A stretch of DNA of 64,000 bases from Flagellimonas beolgyonensis (GTDB lineage: Bacteria; Bacteroidota; Bacteroidia; Flavobacteriales; Flavobacteriaceae): positions 417,655 through 481,654 of the forward strand of contig NZ_RZMY01000006.1 in assembly GCF_003992615.1 (NCBI RefSeq), given 5' to 3'. The notes below the pieces were generated by a model. It had not been told where the DNA came from and did no database searches. It worked only from the letters and a program-made list of their open reading frames with translations. The first letter of the stretch is position 1. Each line of letters starts with the position of its first letter. This document shows positions 1 through 9,664 of this stretch, piece by piece. The translations under genes were made by a program, and so were the position numbers.

Positions 1-2406
1 ATTTTCCCAAAAGTGCAGAAACTGTACGGAGGGGGTGCCGGAAACCCAAATACAATAGGTCAGTCCGATTTCAGACAAGCAACCATAAACGGTGTCACGT
101 ATGATATTGTGGACTATGCCACCGATGAAAGCTGGGGACCCCGTTTCGATCCCAATCGTTTGGTGTTGCATTGGGATGCCTTTGACCCGGAATTTGCCGA
201 TGATTATTTGACCCCTAGACCATGGGTTTATCCCAAAGCGGACAAAGAAGATTTTTTCAATACCGGTGTAAGCGTCAACAATGGTGTAGCCTTCTCTTAT
301 GGAAACGAGAAAGCAAAAACCCGATTTTCAGTGAACAACACTCAGTCAAAAGGTATTGTTCCCAATAGTGAACTGGACAAAACTACTTTGAACTTTAACG
401 GTTCCATCAAACCTTCGGAAAAACTGGAAATCAGTTCCAGTGCCAATTTTACCGTTACCGATGGTTTTAACAGGCCAGCTGTGGGTTATTCATCCAATAG
501 TGTAGCACTTCAATTTTTACAATTTGGTCAAACCCAACTGGATGTGGACCGATTAAAGAATTATGTCCTCTCCGATGGTACCCAACGAACTTGGAACCGA
601 ACAGCCTATGATAATCCCACTCCTCGTTTTACCGATAACCCTTATTGGGTATTGAACAATAATATTGCCAAGGACCGCAGAACCCGATTTTATGGAAACA
701 TTGGGTTAAAATACAACCTTAGGGATGATTTGTACTTCACAGCAAAGGTTTATGGGGATTCTTACGACTCCCGCATAAGTACACAAATAGCCGAAGGTTC
801 GCAATCCCAGTCTGGCTACGGGGAAGCCAATCGTGATTTTTTGGAATTGAACTATGAATTCATTTTAAATTACAGCAATACCTTTTTTGGCAACAAGCTT
901 TCTTTGGATACTTTTATTGGTGCCAACAGAAGGGATAACCGGTTCAATAGTCTCTTAGGTAATACCAATGGGGGCTTGGCCGTTCCCAACATCTATAATC
1001 TGGAAAATTCCAACGGAAATGCCACCATACAGGATTACGATGAGCGCAAACGGGTCAACTCAGTTTTTGGTTCGGTATCGTTCGGCTATAATAGCTTTGC
1101 CTATTTAACGGTTACCGGTAGAAATGATTGGTCCTCTACCCTGCCAGAGGATAACAACTCCTACTTTTATCCATCAATAAATGGTAGTATCGTATTTTCC
1201 CAATTACTAAATCTGGATTGGCTGTCCCTTGGTAAAATCCGTGGAGGTTATGCCCAAGTAGGAAGTGACGCGGATCCTTATCAACTGGCAAATGTATACT
1301 CAAGCCGTCAGCCATTCTTGGGCACCATTCGTTACAGCCAACCTGACAGCAATCTGAATCCGAATTTGAAACCTGAGGAAAAAACCACATGGGAAGTCGG
1401 ATTGGAAATGGCACTGTTGAACAACCGCATTTCTTTCGATTTCACTTATTATAACGAAACTACGGAGGATTTGATCACCCCGGTCCAAGTGGATGCCAGT
1501 ACCGGATACCGCTCCACCGTTTCCAATGCGGGAAAACTTGAGAATAAGGGTATTGAAGCACTGGTAAACATCACTCCTATCCAATCGGATAATTTTGATT
1601 GGAATTTTACTTGGAACTTTTCGAGGAACAGAAACAAGCTATTGGAATTGCTGCCCGGGGTGGAAACCCTTCAACTTGCATCACTGCCATTTCAGGGGAT
1701 AACACTAAATGCCGTTGTGGGTGAACCTTATGGCGTTCTTCGGGGAACGGATTTTATTTACGATGACAATGGTAGAAGGGTTGTCGGGAGCAACGGCCGA
1801 TACCTACAAACCAATACCGTCCAAAATCTTGGATCTATCTTGCCTGATTATAACATGGGCTTCAGAAACTCATTTCGCTACAAGAATTTTGATCTAAGTG
1901 TTCTGATCGATGTCCAAAAAGGTGGTAAATATCGTTCGTTGACCAACGTATTTGGCCATTATTCTGGTATCTTGGAAGATACAGCGGCCAACAATATACG
2001 AGAAGAAGGAATTGTTATTGATGCTGTTCAAGGAGATGTGGTCTTTAATGATGATGGTTCCTATACCGTATCAAATACCTCTGAGAACACCCAGGTTATA
2101 TCCGCACAACAATGGGGGCAAGATCATTTTTTTGGACCTGCAGCACAAAACGTATTTGATGCCGACTATTTTAAACTTCGTGAGGTAACCTTGGGCTATA
2201 CATTGCCAAAAAAATGGACTGAACCAATTGGAGCGAATTCGTTAAGATTAACCGCATTTGGAAGAAACCTATTCATCTGGGGGTTGGACAATGACAATTT
2301 TGATCCAGAGGTAGCCTCAGGTGGAAGTGGAAACATTCAAGGAACCGAAGGGGGATCATTGCCATCCACTAGAACCTATGGTCTGAACTTACAACTTAAA
2401 TTTTAA
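1..2406 (+). CDS. SusC/RagA-type TonB-dependent outer membrane receptor, C-terminal part (5' end outside window)
   Basis: The frame is open from the first base, so the start, signal peptide, carboxypeptidase-regulatory-like domain and plug lie to the left. What remains, about 800 residues, is the beta-barrel of a SusC-family receptor. It has alternating polar/aromatic strands, the ITGRNDWS-like segment (TVTGRNDWSSTLP), NPNLKPEEKTTWEVGLE, GKLENKGIEALVNITP and a last strand ending in aromatic residues (LNLQLKF). SusC proteins import large substrates through the outer membrane using TonB energy, with the SusD lipoprotein acting as a lid. The matching susD starts 9 bases after the stop, which fits one transcript. 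Substrate is unknown. Family assignment is firm; completeness cannot be judged. Confidence 0.93.
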   Translation: MFPKVQKLYGGGAGNPNTIGQSDFRQATINGVTYDIVDYATDESWGPRFDPNRLVLHWDAFDPEFADDYLTPRPWVYPKADKEDFFNTGVSVNNGVAFSYGNEKAKTRFSVNNTQSKGIVPNSELDKTTLNFNGSIKPSEKLEISSSANFTVTDGFNRPAVGYSSNSVALQFLQFGQTQLDVDRLKNYVLSDGTQRTWNRTAYDNPTPRFTDNPYWVLNNNIAKDRRTRFYGNIGLKYNLRDDLYFTAKVYGDSYDSRISTQIAEGSQSQSGYGEANRDFLELNYEFILNYSNTFFGNKLSLDTFIGANRRDNRFNSLLGNTNGGLAVPNIYNLENSNGNATIQDYDERKRVNSVFGSVSFGYNSFAYLTVTGRNDWSSTLPEDNNSYFYPSINGSIVFSQLLNLDWLSLGKIRGGYAQVGSDADPYQLANVYSSRQPFLGTIRYSQPDSNLNPNLKPEEKTTWEVGLEMALLNNRISFDFTYYNETTEDLITPVQVDASTGYRSTVSNAGKLENKGIEALVNITPIQSDNFDWNFTWNFSRNRNKLLELLPGVETLQLASLPFQGITLNAVVGEPYGVLRGTDFIYDDNGRRVVGSNGRYLQTNTVQNLGSILPDYNMGFRNSFRYKNFDLSVLIDVQKGGKYRSLTNVFGHYSGILEDTAANNIREEGIVIDAVQGDVVFNDDGSYTVSNTSENTQVISAQQWGQDHFFGPAAQNVFDADYFKLREVTLGYTLPKKWTEPIGANSLRLTAFGRNLFIWGLDNDNFDPEVASGGSGNIQGTEGGSLPSTRTYGLNLQLKF

Positions 2407-2415
2407 ACAACTATA

Positions 2416-4002
2416 ATGAAAAATATCATTAAAACCCATATTCTAATGGGAATGACATTTGTTGCGATGCTCATATCCTCTTGCGACAATGATTCCCTGG
2501 ACGAGATCAACATCAATCCCAACGATCCGGAGATTGTGCCTACCAACACTATTTTCAACAGTGCAACCAAAGAGTTCATGGATTTTAGCCGAAGTGCCTT
2601 TAATTCCGGTCGTTTAACTTTAAATTGGGTGGAATATTGGGGACAAAACAGTTATGCCGATGAGGACAGATACCTTTATCGGGAAACTTCTTCTGAATCC
2701 ATTTACACCAATAGTTATAGGGTTGCTACCGACCTTAAAAGCATCATCGAATTAAACCTTGACGAGGAAACAAGGGAATTGGCAGCAGCAGTCGGTGATA
2801 ATGACAACCAAATTGCCGCCGCACGGATCATGTTGTCCTATTTATTTCATCAACTGACCAATACCTTTGGAGATGTGCCCTATTACTCTTTTGGTTCGGA
2901 TGATGAGGATTTTCAAGCCCTTCAAATCGACAATGTCCTATCCCCTGTTTTGGCAGACCAAGAAAAGATTTATAGGGATATCCTGAATGAACTACGACAA
3001 GCGGCGGATATGTTGGACGAATCCAAACCAGTATTCACTTCTGGGGACAATATTTACAATGGCGATGCCTCCAAATGGAAGAAATTTGCCAACTCATTGA
3101 TCTTAAGGGTTGCCACGTACCTCATGGAAGTAGACCCATCCACCGCGTCCAGTGCCATTGATACTGCTTTGGCGGATGGCGTCTTTACTTCCAATGATGA
3201 CAATGCCGTTCAACAGTACGAGACAGCCGATGTAAATGCAGCTCCTTGGTGGAATGCCTTTATTGGTAGAACGGATTTTGCTGTAGCTGCACCATTTATT
3301 GATATTTTGAAAGGAAACGCTGGGACTTTCCCTATGGATCCTAGGCTGTTTGAAATGGCCGCGCCTATTGGAGCATCCATTGAAAGTATACAGGAAAATT
3401 CTTATGGTCGAAGTGAAAACCCGGATGATTATATTGGAGTACCTTATGCTTATCAAAATGTAAACTCCCTTCCATTCACCACTTATTCGTTTGCCAGCAG
3501 CAAGGTCATTCGACCCGATTTCGGTGAAGTTTTAATGGAATATGCGGAGGTTGCCTTCCTAATCTCCGAATACCAAGGCTTTTCACAGGAAGCATACGAA
3601 GCCGGTGTACGGGCATCAATGGAAAAATGGGGGGCACCGCAAAATCTTGTTGACAACTATATGGCGAACCTACCGCCCGCATCGGAAGCCAATGTGCTCA
3701 CCCAAAAATACATAGCGCTATATATGCAGTCCCACCAAGCATGGGCCGAATACAGAAGAACCGGTTTCCCCGATTTTCTGTTTTTACCGAACCAGACCTA
3801 TACCTTGCCGAGTATCCAAGCTGGATTTGCAGGAGAAAGTAGCTATACGTTCATTGCTGGGGTCGACATTGATGATCTACCCAAAAGATTGAGGTACCCA
3901 GTGTCCCTTCAAACCTTGAACAGTGCCAATAGAGCCGCGGCTGTTTCAAAATTGAGCAATGGCGATACCTTGGACAGTCCATTGTTCTGGGATTTGGATT
4001 GA
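2416..4002 (+). CDS. SusD/RagB-like substrate-binding lipoprotein (SusD-like_2 type)
   Basis: This 528-residue protein begins with a lipoprotein signal peptide; the lipobox is LISSC with Cys23. After it comes the Asn/Asp-rich segment (EININPNDPE) typical of SusD-like_2 proteins. Further family marks are TNTFGDVPYYSF near residue 150, KKFANSLILRVATYL, and EYRRTGFPDFLF near the C-terminus. SusD proteins are alpha-helical TPR-like lipoproteins that sit on the outer face of the outer membrane and pass ligand to the SusC partner, here the gene immediately upstream. A strong hairpin terminator follows the stop, so the SusC/SusD pair probably forms its own transcript end. The ligand cannot be read from the sequence. 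Confidence 0.93.
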   Translation: MKNIIKTHILMGMTFVAMLISSCDNDSLDEININPNDPEIVPTNTIFNSATKEFMDFSRSAFNSGRLTLNWVEYWGQNSYADEDRYLYRETSSESIYTNSYRVATDLKSIIELNLDEETRELAAAVGDNDNQIAAARIMLSYLFHQLTNTFGDVPYYSFGSDDEDFQALQIDNVLSPVLADQEKIYRDILNELRQAADMLDESKPVFTSGDNIYNGDASKWKKFANSLILRVATYLMEVDPSTASSAIDTALADGVFTSNDDNAVQQYETADVNAAPWWNAFIGRTDFAVAAPFIDILKGNAGTFPMDPRLFEMAAPIGASIESIQENSYGRSENPDDYIGVPYAYQNVNSLPFTTYSFASSKVIRPDFGEVLMEYAEVAFLISEYQGFSQEAYEAGVRASMEKWGAPQNLVDNYMANLPPASEANVLTQKYIALYMQSHQAWAEYRRTGFPDFLFLPNQTYTLPSIQAGFAGESSYTFIAGVDIDDLPKRLRYPVSLQTLNSANRAAAVSKLSNGDTLDSPLFWDLD

Positions 4003-4035
4003 TACGTTTTCAAAAACTAAATAACCATGTTTTGC

Positions 4036-4069
4036 AAAGGCCGATGGGGAGCAATTTCCATCGGCCTTT
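4036..4069 (+). terminator. Intrinsic terminator-like hairpin after the first SusC/SusD pair
   Basis: A perfect 12-bp stem (AAAGGCCGATGG paired with CCATCGGCCTTT) encloses a 10-base loop, 34 bases after the SusD stop. It is followed by a short T-containing stretch. It separates this pair from the following gene. Confidence 0.75.
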
Positions 4070-4259
4070 CTATTCGGCATCCATACTGACCAATTACAGG
4101 AACTCAACTTCAATAATGCCCAGGAAACTGTTCAAAAATCCCTAAAATAAAATGAATATTGGTGGATGAATATGGTGGACTTTCTTTACCTAATTGATGC
4201 CATTTCATGTAAGTTTTTACCGTTTTCCTGACTTATTGTATGTGATGCAACCAGGTAAC

Positions 4260-4943
4260 ATGACTTTTAGAGACACGGCCATATTGATTTTTGCAAATTC
4301 TGCAGAAGAAGAAATTAGCAGGAAGAAATCAATACACGAGTCCAAACTTTTCGAAGAACTTACCTCGCACACTTTGCGTACGGTAAAAAAAACCGGGCTT
4401 CCTTTTTATCACTTTTCAGAAAAAGAGCAACAGGGAGCTAGTTTCGGAGAACGTTTTGCCAATGCCATCCAATCTATTTACGATAAAGGTTTTGACAATG
4501 TCATAGCCATTGGAAACGACAGCCCCCAGTTAAAATCATCCCATTTACTGGAAGTTTACAGACAGCTGCAAAAAGGGAAAATCGTTTTGGGTCCCAGCTC
4601 TGATGGCGGGTTCTACGTAATGGGATTGCACCGCTCCAAATTCAGCGCCGAGCTTTTTATAAGACTTCCCTGGCAACAGTTTGGCCTGTTCCGTAAAATT
4701 CTTGGGGTATTGCACAATCTGGGTTCCAGTATTCATTTACTCCCTTGGCTACATGACATCGATTCGGTAGAAGACATTAATCAGCTACTGGAACATCACA
4801 AAGAAATTCCTTTTGCCATTGTAAGGATATTGAATCGACTTAGAGTGGGAAAACGCAGGTTGAGCCTAAAAAAGGTTGTTTTTAGATCACAATCCTTTCC
4901 TGCATTCCACTACAACAAAGGTTCGCCGTTTCTAAACCTTTAA
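4260..4943 (+). CDS. DUF2064 / TIGR04282-like GT-A fold protein
   Basis: From the chosen ATG this is a 227-residue protein. Marks of the DUF2064 family, which has a nucleotide-diphospho-sugar transferase (GT-A) fold, are ILIFANSAEEE at the start, ASFGERFANAI, the acidic GNDSPQL motif, GPSSDGGFYVMGL and HDIDSVEDI. The upstream in-frame ATGs (4194, 4245) would add residues before the first beta-strand; 4260 places the strand where family members have it. Some relatives are named arsenosugar glycosyltransferases, but no arsenic gene is present here, so that role is not supported. It lies between two SusC/SusD pairs on the same strand, which suggests a link with the imported substrate, but this is inference. 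Confidence 0.75.
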   Translation: MTFRDTAILIFANSAEEEISRKKSIHESKLFEELTSHTLRTVKKTGLPFYHFSEKEQQGASFGERFANAIQSIYDKGFDNVIAIGNDSPQLKSSHLLEVYRQLQKGKIVLGPSSDGGFYVMGLHRSKFSAELFIRLPWQQFGLFRKILGVLHNLGSSIHLLPWLHDIDSVEDINQLLEHHKEIPFAIVRILNRLRVGKRRLSLKKVVFRSQSFPAFHYNKGSPFLNL

Positions 4944-5002
4944 CCAGATTTTAGAAACCAACGGGAAAGATCTCCCATCATAACAATCATTACAATAACT
5001 GA

Positions 5003-8000
5003 ATGAAAAAAATTGCATTCGCCATTGCGTTGCTGGCTACAGCATACGTACATGCGCAAAAAACCGTTGTCGGGACGGTGACAGATGTCAACAAAAACCC
5101 GATTCCCTATGTTAACATTACCGTTTTAGATACAGAAATAGGGGCAATAACAAACGAATCGGGAAACTATAGTATCACCCTATCAAATGATGGGGGAATG
5201 CTGCAATTTTCCTCTTTGGGCTACCAAACCCAAGTCATAACCATTGGAAATAGAACAACAATCGATGTACAAATGATCGAAGATTCGGAAGAATTGGATG
5301 AAGTTGTACTGACTGCATTGGGCTTGAAACGCGAAACCAAAGAGCTCGGATATGTGGTACAAAGTATTGATGCCCAGGAAATCACGGAAGTCAAATCTGT
5401 GAATTTCTTGGACAACTTGGCCGGCAAATTGGCCGGGGTTACCATTAGCCAAGGTCCCACTGGGGTGGGATCCACTTCTCGCATAAGCATTAGGGGCGAA
5501 GCTTCCTTTTCCAATAATAATCCATTGTTCGTAGTGGATGGAGTCCCCATAAACAACAACTCGGTTTTCAATTTCACCAACGAAGCTGCGGCCGGATTTC
5601 AGGAGGTGGATTTTGGAAACGGGGCCATGGAAGTAAACCCTGATGACATAGCCGAAGTTTCAGTACTAAAAGGTCCAAGTGCGGCGGCACTCTACGGAAC
5701 AAGGGCCTCCAACGGGGTCATTGTCATTGAAACAAAAAGTGGAAAAAACACAAAAGGGTTGGGCATAAGTTACAATACCAGTTTTTTTGTGGATTCGGCC
5801 TTTAAATTGCCCGATTTCCAGAATGAATACGGTCAAGGTCAATCCGGAGCTTTTGAATATGTGGATGGTCTTGGCGGCGGAGTCAGTGACAACATCACCT
5901 ATAGTTGGGGACCACGATTGGATGTCGGGAACCTCATCCCCCAGTTTGATAGTCCTGTGACCTTGGCAGATGGCACCGTGGTAAGAGGGGGCGATACCTC
6001 ACTATATAATGGGCTTCCCATTGAACCAACCGAGTTTAGATCACACCCCGACAACCTTAAGGATTTTTATAAAACCGGAACCACTTTCATCAATAATCTG
6101 GCCATCTCCTCCGGGTTCAATAAAGGAAATCTCAGACTTTCCTTCACCGATTTGCGAAGTGAGTCGATCATCCCAGGGGTTAATCTAGACCGACAGACCA
6201 TTGCTACGCGGTTAACATTTGAACCGGTAGATCGGTTGCGCATCAATTCGTCCATTAGTTATGTAAATTCCAATAGTGACAACAGACCCTCCAACGGGTA
6301 TGGTTCTGAAAATGTGAACTATTCTTTGGTGGCCTGGGGCCCTCGCTCACTCAATATTGACAGTCTGAGGGATTATTGGCAACCGGGGTTGGAAGGACTA
6401 CAACAGTATTCCTTCAATTACACCTTCTTTGACAATCCTTTCTTTATCCTGTATGAAAACAGAAACTCCTTTAACCGTGATAGGGTATTTGGAAATGTCT
6501 CTGCTTCCTATGACATTTCCGACCACCTTTCCGCAACGCTCAGAACAGGAATGGATTATTCCAACGAGCTCCGGCAATTTAGGCGTTCCTTCAGTTCCAA
6601 CAGATTTGCGAACGGGGCCTATGCCGAACATGACGTATTTTATCGGGAAATCAATACCGACTTTTTACTCAACTATAAAAACACCTTTGGGAACATAAAT
6701 GTCGATGTTTCCCTTGGCGGAAATCGTTTGGATCAAAAAGCGATTACCTCACAATCCCAGACCACCAGTTTGGCACAACCGGGAATTTTTAGATTGTCCA
6801 ATGCGGCCTCCCCTATTGAGGTGTTTGAGTTTGAGTCCAACAAACGCATCAATAGCTTTTATGGATTGGCCAAATTTGGCTACAAGGATTTTCTATTCTT
6901 GGACATTACCGGACGGAATGATTGGTCCAGTGCCTTGGCCACACCCTTTTCTGTGGATAATGCCTCCTTCTTTTATCCATCCGTTTCTTCAAGTTTCATC
7001 CTGTCCAATGTCATGGATTTACCCAAGGCCATTTCTTTTGCAAAACTTCGGGCCAGTTGGGCGCAAGTGGGAAATGATACCGATCCATACCAAACCTCGG
7101 GGGCTTTTGTGGCTCGTACCCCTTATAATGGACAACCCACATTTAGTGAGCAGGAGATAATTGCCAACCCAAACCTGAAACCCGAACAAACCTCTTCTTT
7201 TGAAGTGGGGGCAGACGTCCGTTTTTTTGGCGATCGTCTCAATTTTGATGTTTCCTATTACAATGCTGTTACAAAAGATCAAATCATTTCACTCCCGATA
7301 GGTATATCATCCGGATATACCCAACAGGTTGTAAATGGCGGTAAAGTCAGGTCCAAAGGAGTGGAAATCATTGCAGGTATTACACCCTTCAGCAATGAAA
7401 ACTTTAGTTGGAACAGTACATTCAATTTTAGCAGGAACCGGGCTACCGTAGAGGATTTGCCCCAAGAGGCAGGACGCTTGACATTGGCTTTCTCAAGAAT
7501 TTATGACAGCCAAAATCAAACCGTTTTCATACAGGTGGAAGAAGGAGGCCGAATTGGGGATTTGTATGGCACGGGTTACCTCAAAAATGAAAATGGCGAT
7601 TTTATCCTAACGGAGGAAGGCCGGTTCATCCCGGACAACAACCTCAAAAAACTGGGCAACTATAACCCAGACTTTATTTTAGGGTTCAACAACCAATTCC
7701 GATACAAAAATTGGGACTTGGGCTTTCTATTGGATTGGCGACAAGGCGGTATCATCGTTTCCCGGACCAGGTCCTTGGGTAATGTGGGAGGGCAATTGGC
7801 AGAAACGGCCTTTCGTCCAGTAGAAGGGATTGTACCCCAAGGGGTGGTCAATGTGGGAACAGAATCCAGCCCGGTTTATGAGGCTAATACCGTTGCAGTT
7901 TCTGCAGAAAGCTATTACCGCCAATATTATGACCGCAACCATGAAGAGAACAATATCTATGATGCTTCATTTCTAAAATTGAGACAATTGTCGGTTGGTT

Positions 8001-8206
8001 ATACGTTCGATCGTTTCCCTTTGTTGGGGTCAAGCGCAAGTTTGAGACTGTCCCTCATCGGAAGAAACCTATTTGCCATTACCGAAAACCCGCATTTTGA
8101 TCCAGAGCAGTTTGCCGTTCAAGGCAACACTTTTGTTGGAGGGGTCGAAGACCTGTCCTACGCAACTTCCCGTAGTATTGGAATTAAAGCAGGGTTTAAT
8201 TTTTAA
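5003..8206 (+). CDS. SusC/RagA-type TonB-dependent outer membrane receptor, complete
   Basis: This 1067-residue protein is a full-length SusC. It has a signal peptide (cleavage near VHAQ, residue 18-19), a CarboxypepD_reg-like domain (about 20-95, GTVTDVNKNPIPYVNI), then the SusC signature EELDEVVLTALGLKRE, the plug (about 100-230, with ISIRGEASFSNNNPLFVVDG and GPSAAALYGTRASNGVI), and a long barrel with ITGRNDWSSALA and a terminal aromatic strand (GIKAGFNF). It is the TonB-powered import channel for the SusD encoded next, 10 bases downstream. The ALGLKRE form of the linker is common in SusCs paired with SusD-like_2 lipoproteins. Substrate unknown. Confidence 0.96.
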   Translation: MKKIAFAIALLATAYVHAQKTVVGTVTDVNKNPIPYVNITVLDTEIGAITNESGNYSITLSNDGGMLQFSSLGYQTQVITIGNRTTIDVQMIEDSEELDEVVLTALGLKRETKELGYVVQSIDAQEITEVKSVNFLDNLAGKLAGVTISQGPTGVGSTSRISIRGEASFSNNNPLFVVDGVPINNNSVFNFTNEAAAGFQEVDFGNGAMEVNPDDIAEVSVLKGPSAAALYGTRASNGVIVIETKSGKNTKGLGISYNTSFFVDSAFKLPDFQNEYGQGQSGAFEYVDGLGGGVSDNITYSWGPRLDVGNLIPQFDSPVTLADGTVVRGGDTSLYNGLPIEPTEFRSHPDNLKDFYKTGTTFINNLAISSGFNKGNLRLSFTDLRSESIIPGVNLDRQTIATRLTFEPVDRLRINSSISYVNSNSDNRPSNGYGSENVNYSLVAWGPRSLNIDSLRDYWQPGLEGLQQYSFNYTFFDNPFFILYENRNSFNRDRVFGNVSASYDISDHLSATLRTGMDYSNELRQFRRSFSSNRFANGAYAEHDVFYREINTDFLLNYKNTFGNINVDVSLGGNRLDQKAITSQSQTTSLAQPGIFRLSNAASPIEVFEFESNKRINSFYGLAKFGYKDFLFLDITGRNDWSSALATPFSVDNASFFYPSVSSSFILSNVMDLPKAISFAKLRASWAQVGNDTDPYQTSGAFVARTPYNGQPTFSEQEIIANPNLKPEQTSSFEVGADVRFFGDRLNFDVSYYNAVTKDQIISLPIGISSGYTQQVVNGGKVRSKGVEIIAGITPFSNENFSWNSTFNFSRNRATVEDLPQEAGRLTLAFSRIYDSQNQTVFIQVEEGGRIGDLYGTGYLKNENGDFILTEEGRFIPDNNLKKLGNYNPDFILGFNNQFRYKNWDLGFLLDWRQGGIIVSRTRSLGNVGGQLAETAFRPVEGIVPQGVVNVGTESSPVYEANTVAVSAESYYRQYYDRNHEENNIYDASFLKLRQLSVGYTFDRFPLLGSSASLRLSLIGRNLFAITENPHFDPEQFAVQGNTFVGGVEDLSYATSRSIGIKAGFNF

Positions 8207-8216
8207 AGTGAAAAAG

Positions 8217-9653
8217 ATGAAAAACATTTATATAGTACTGATCACGGTATTGCTGGTTTCTTGCACAAAAGACTTTGAAGAAATCAACACCAATCCCAAC
8301 CAACCCTTATCCGTGCAACCCAGCCTGCTGCTACGTCAGGTAATTTATGATTATGGAGAGCAAATGTCTTACGAAGGATTCACCGCGGGCAACCTGTTGG
8401 GACAGTATACCACGGCCCTCGATTTTAATCTTTTTGATCGGCATGATCTGAAGTCGCCCCAATTGGGCGGAAATCCATGGCCCATTTTTTATCAAAACCT
8501 AAGGGACAATGAAACCATTTTACAGCTTTCCCTACAGAATGAAACCCTTTCGGTTTATGAAGGTCCTGCCAGAATCATGAAAGCGTACATGGCAGCAGCC
8601 TTGACGGACTTGTTCGGTGATGTCCCCTATTTTGAAGCTTTTCAGGGGAAAAATGGCACGGTTACCCCAAAATATGACGATCAAGAACTGATATATACGG
8701 GTGAAGAGGGAATCCTGGATAACTTGGACAAGGGCATTGCTGCATTGGAAAACTATACAGGAAGTATTGCTTTGGAGGGTGATATTCTTTTTAGCGGAGA
8801 TTTACAAGGTTGGATTCGTTTTGCCAACTCACTAAAGATAAAAGCACTGCTCCGAATTTCCAATAAATTGGATGTTTCAACCAAATTGCAGACCATTTAT
8901 GATTCCGGGAAGTATATCCAAGGGAATTCAGAAAATGCCATTTTCAATTTTACCGATGGGGAGCCCAATAACTTCCGATTGGCCAGACTAAGGATCGGGG
9001 ACTTTAATAATTTTGTGCTGTCCGAAACCATGGAAGAGCAATTAAAAAACCTGAACGATCCAAGAATTTCCGTTCTTTTTCGACCATTTTCCAATAGTGA
9101 TTCTGGGGAATTCAACGGATTGCTGAACGGTATCGATGCATCCCAGACCACAGTGGCATTGGCAGATTATTCATTGGCCGGAACCATTTTCAGGGAAAAC
9201 ACAGGTGATCTGGATGCTAATTTTATGACGAGCTGGGAAGCGCATTTTTTGCTGGCGGAAGCCGCGGAACGTGGATTGATAACCGCAAGCGCGCAGCAGC
9301 TTTATGAAACCGGGGTTGCCCAAGCCTTTGAATATTGGCAAGTGGAACTCCCTACCGATTATTTGACTGTCAGCGCACCTTATGGTTCGGGGGGAGATGC
9401 ATCCATTGAACAAATAATCACCCAAAAATGGATTGCGAACATGATCAATGGATATGAAGGTTGGATCGAATATCGCCGTACAGGTTTTCCCCAACTCAAA
9501 ACACTCTCTGCCAGTTTGAACAACGATTTGATACCTGTCCGTATGCCCTACCCTGCGGAGGAAGAGGCACTCAACAGTGTCAATTATCAGGATGCCGCTT
9601 CACGGACCGATGGCAACAGCATCAATATCCCTGTTTGGTGGGATGAAAATTGA
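8217..9653 (+). CDS. SusD/RagB-like substrate-binding lipoprotein (SusD-like_2 type)
   Basis: This 478-residue lipoprotein starts at the ATG at 8217. An upstream in-frame start at 8073 would overlap the SusC gene and bury the signal peptide. The signal peptide ends in the lipobox LLVSC (Cys16), followed by TKDFEEINTNPNQP. Family marks are AALTDLFGDVPYFEAFQG, GWIRFANSLKIKALLRI and GWIEYRRTGFPQL. It should form the surface lid of the SusC encoded just upstream. Its stop codon overlaps a possible TTG start of the following transporter, which points to one operon from SusC to the metallophosphoesterase-like gene. Confidence 0.94.
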   Translation: MKNIYIVLITVLLVSCTKDFEEINTNPNQPLSVQPSLLLRQVIYDYGEQMSYEGFTAGNLLGQYTTALDFNLFDRHDLKSPQLGGNPWPIFYQNLRDNETILQLSLQNETLSVYEGPARIMKAYMAAALTDLFGDVPYFEAFQGKNGTVTPKYDDQELIYTGEEGILDNLDKGIAALENYTGSIALEGDILFSGDLQGWIRFANSLKIKALLRISNKLDVSTKLQTIYDSGKYIQGNSENAIFNFTDGEPNNFRLARLRIGDFNNFVLSETMEEQLKNLNDPRISVLFRPFSNSDSGEFNGLLNGIDASQTTVALADYSLAGTIFRENTGDLDANFMTSWEAHFLLAEAAERGLITASAQQLYETGVAQAFEYWQVELPTDYLTVSAPYGSGGDASIEQIITQKWIANMINGYEGWIEYRRTGFPQLKTLSASLNNDLIPVRMPYPAEEEALNSVNYQDAASRTDGNSINIPVWWDEN

Positions 9654-9664
9654 AATCACTACTC

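Noticed and set aside
4260..4943. Arsenosugar biosynthesis glycosyltransferase
   Set aside because: That name comes from some DUF2064 relatives; no ArsS, ArsM or other arsenic gene is present in the window.
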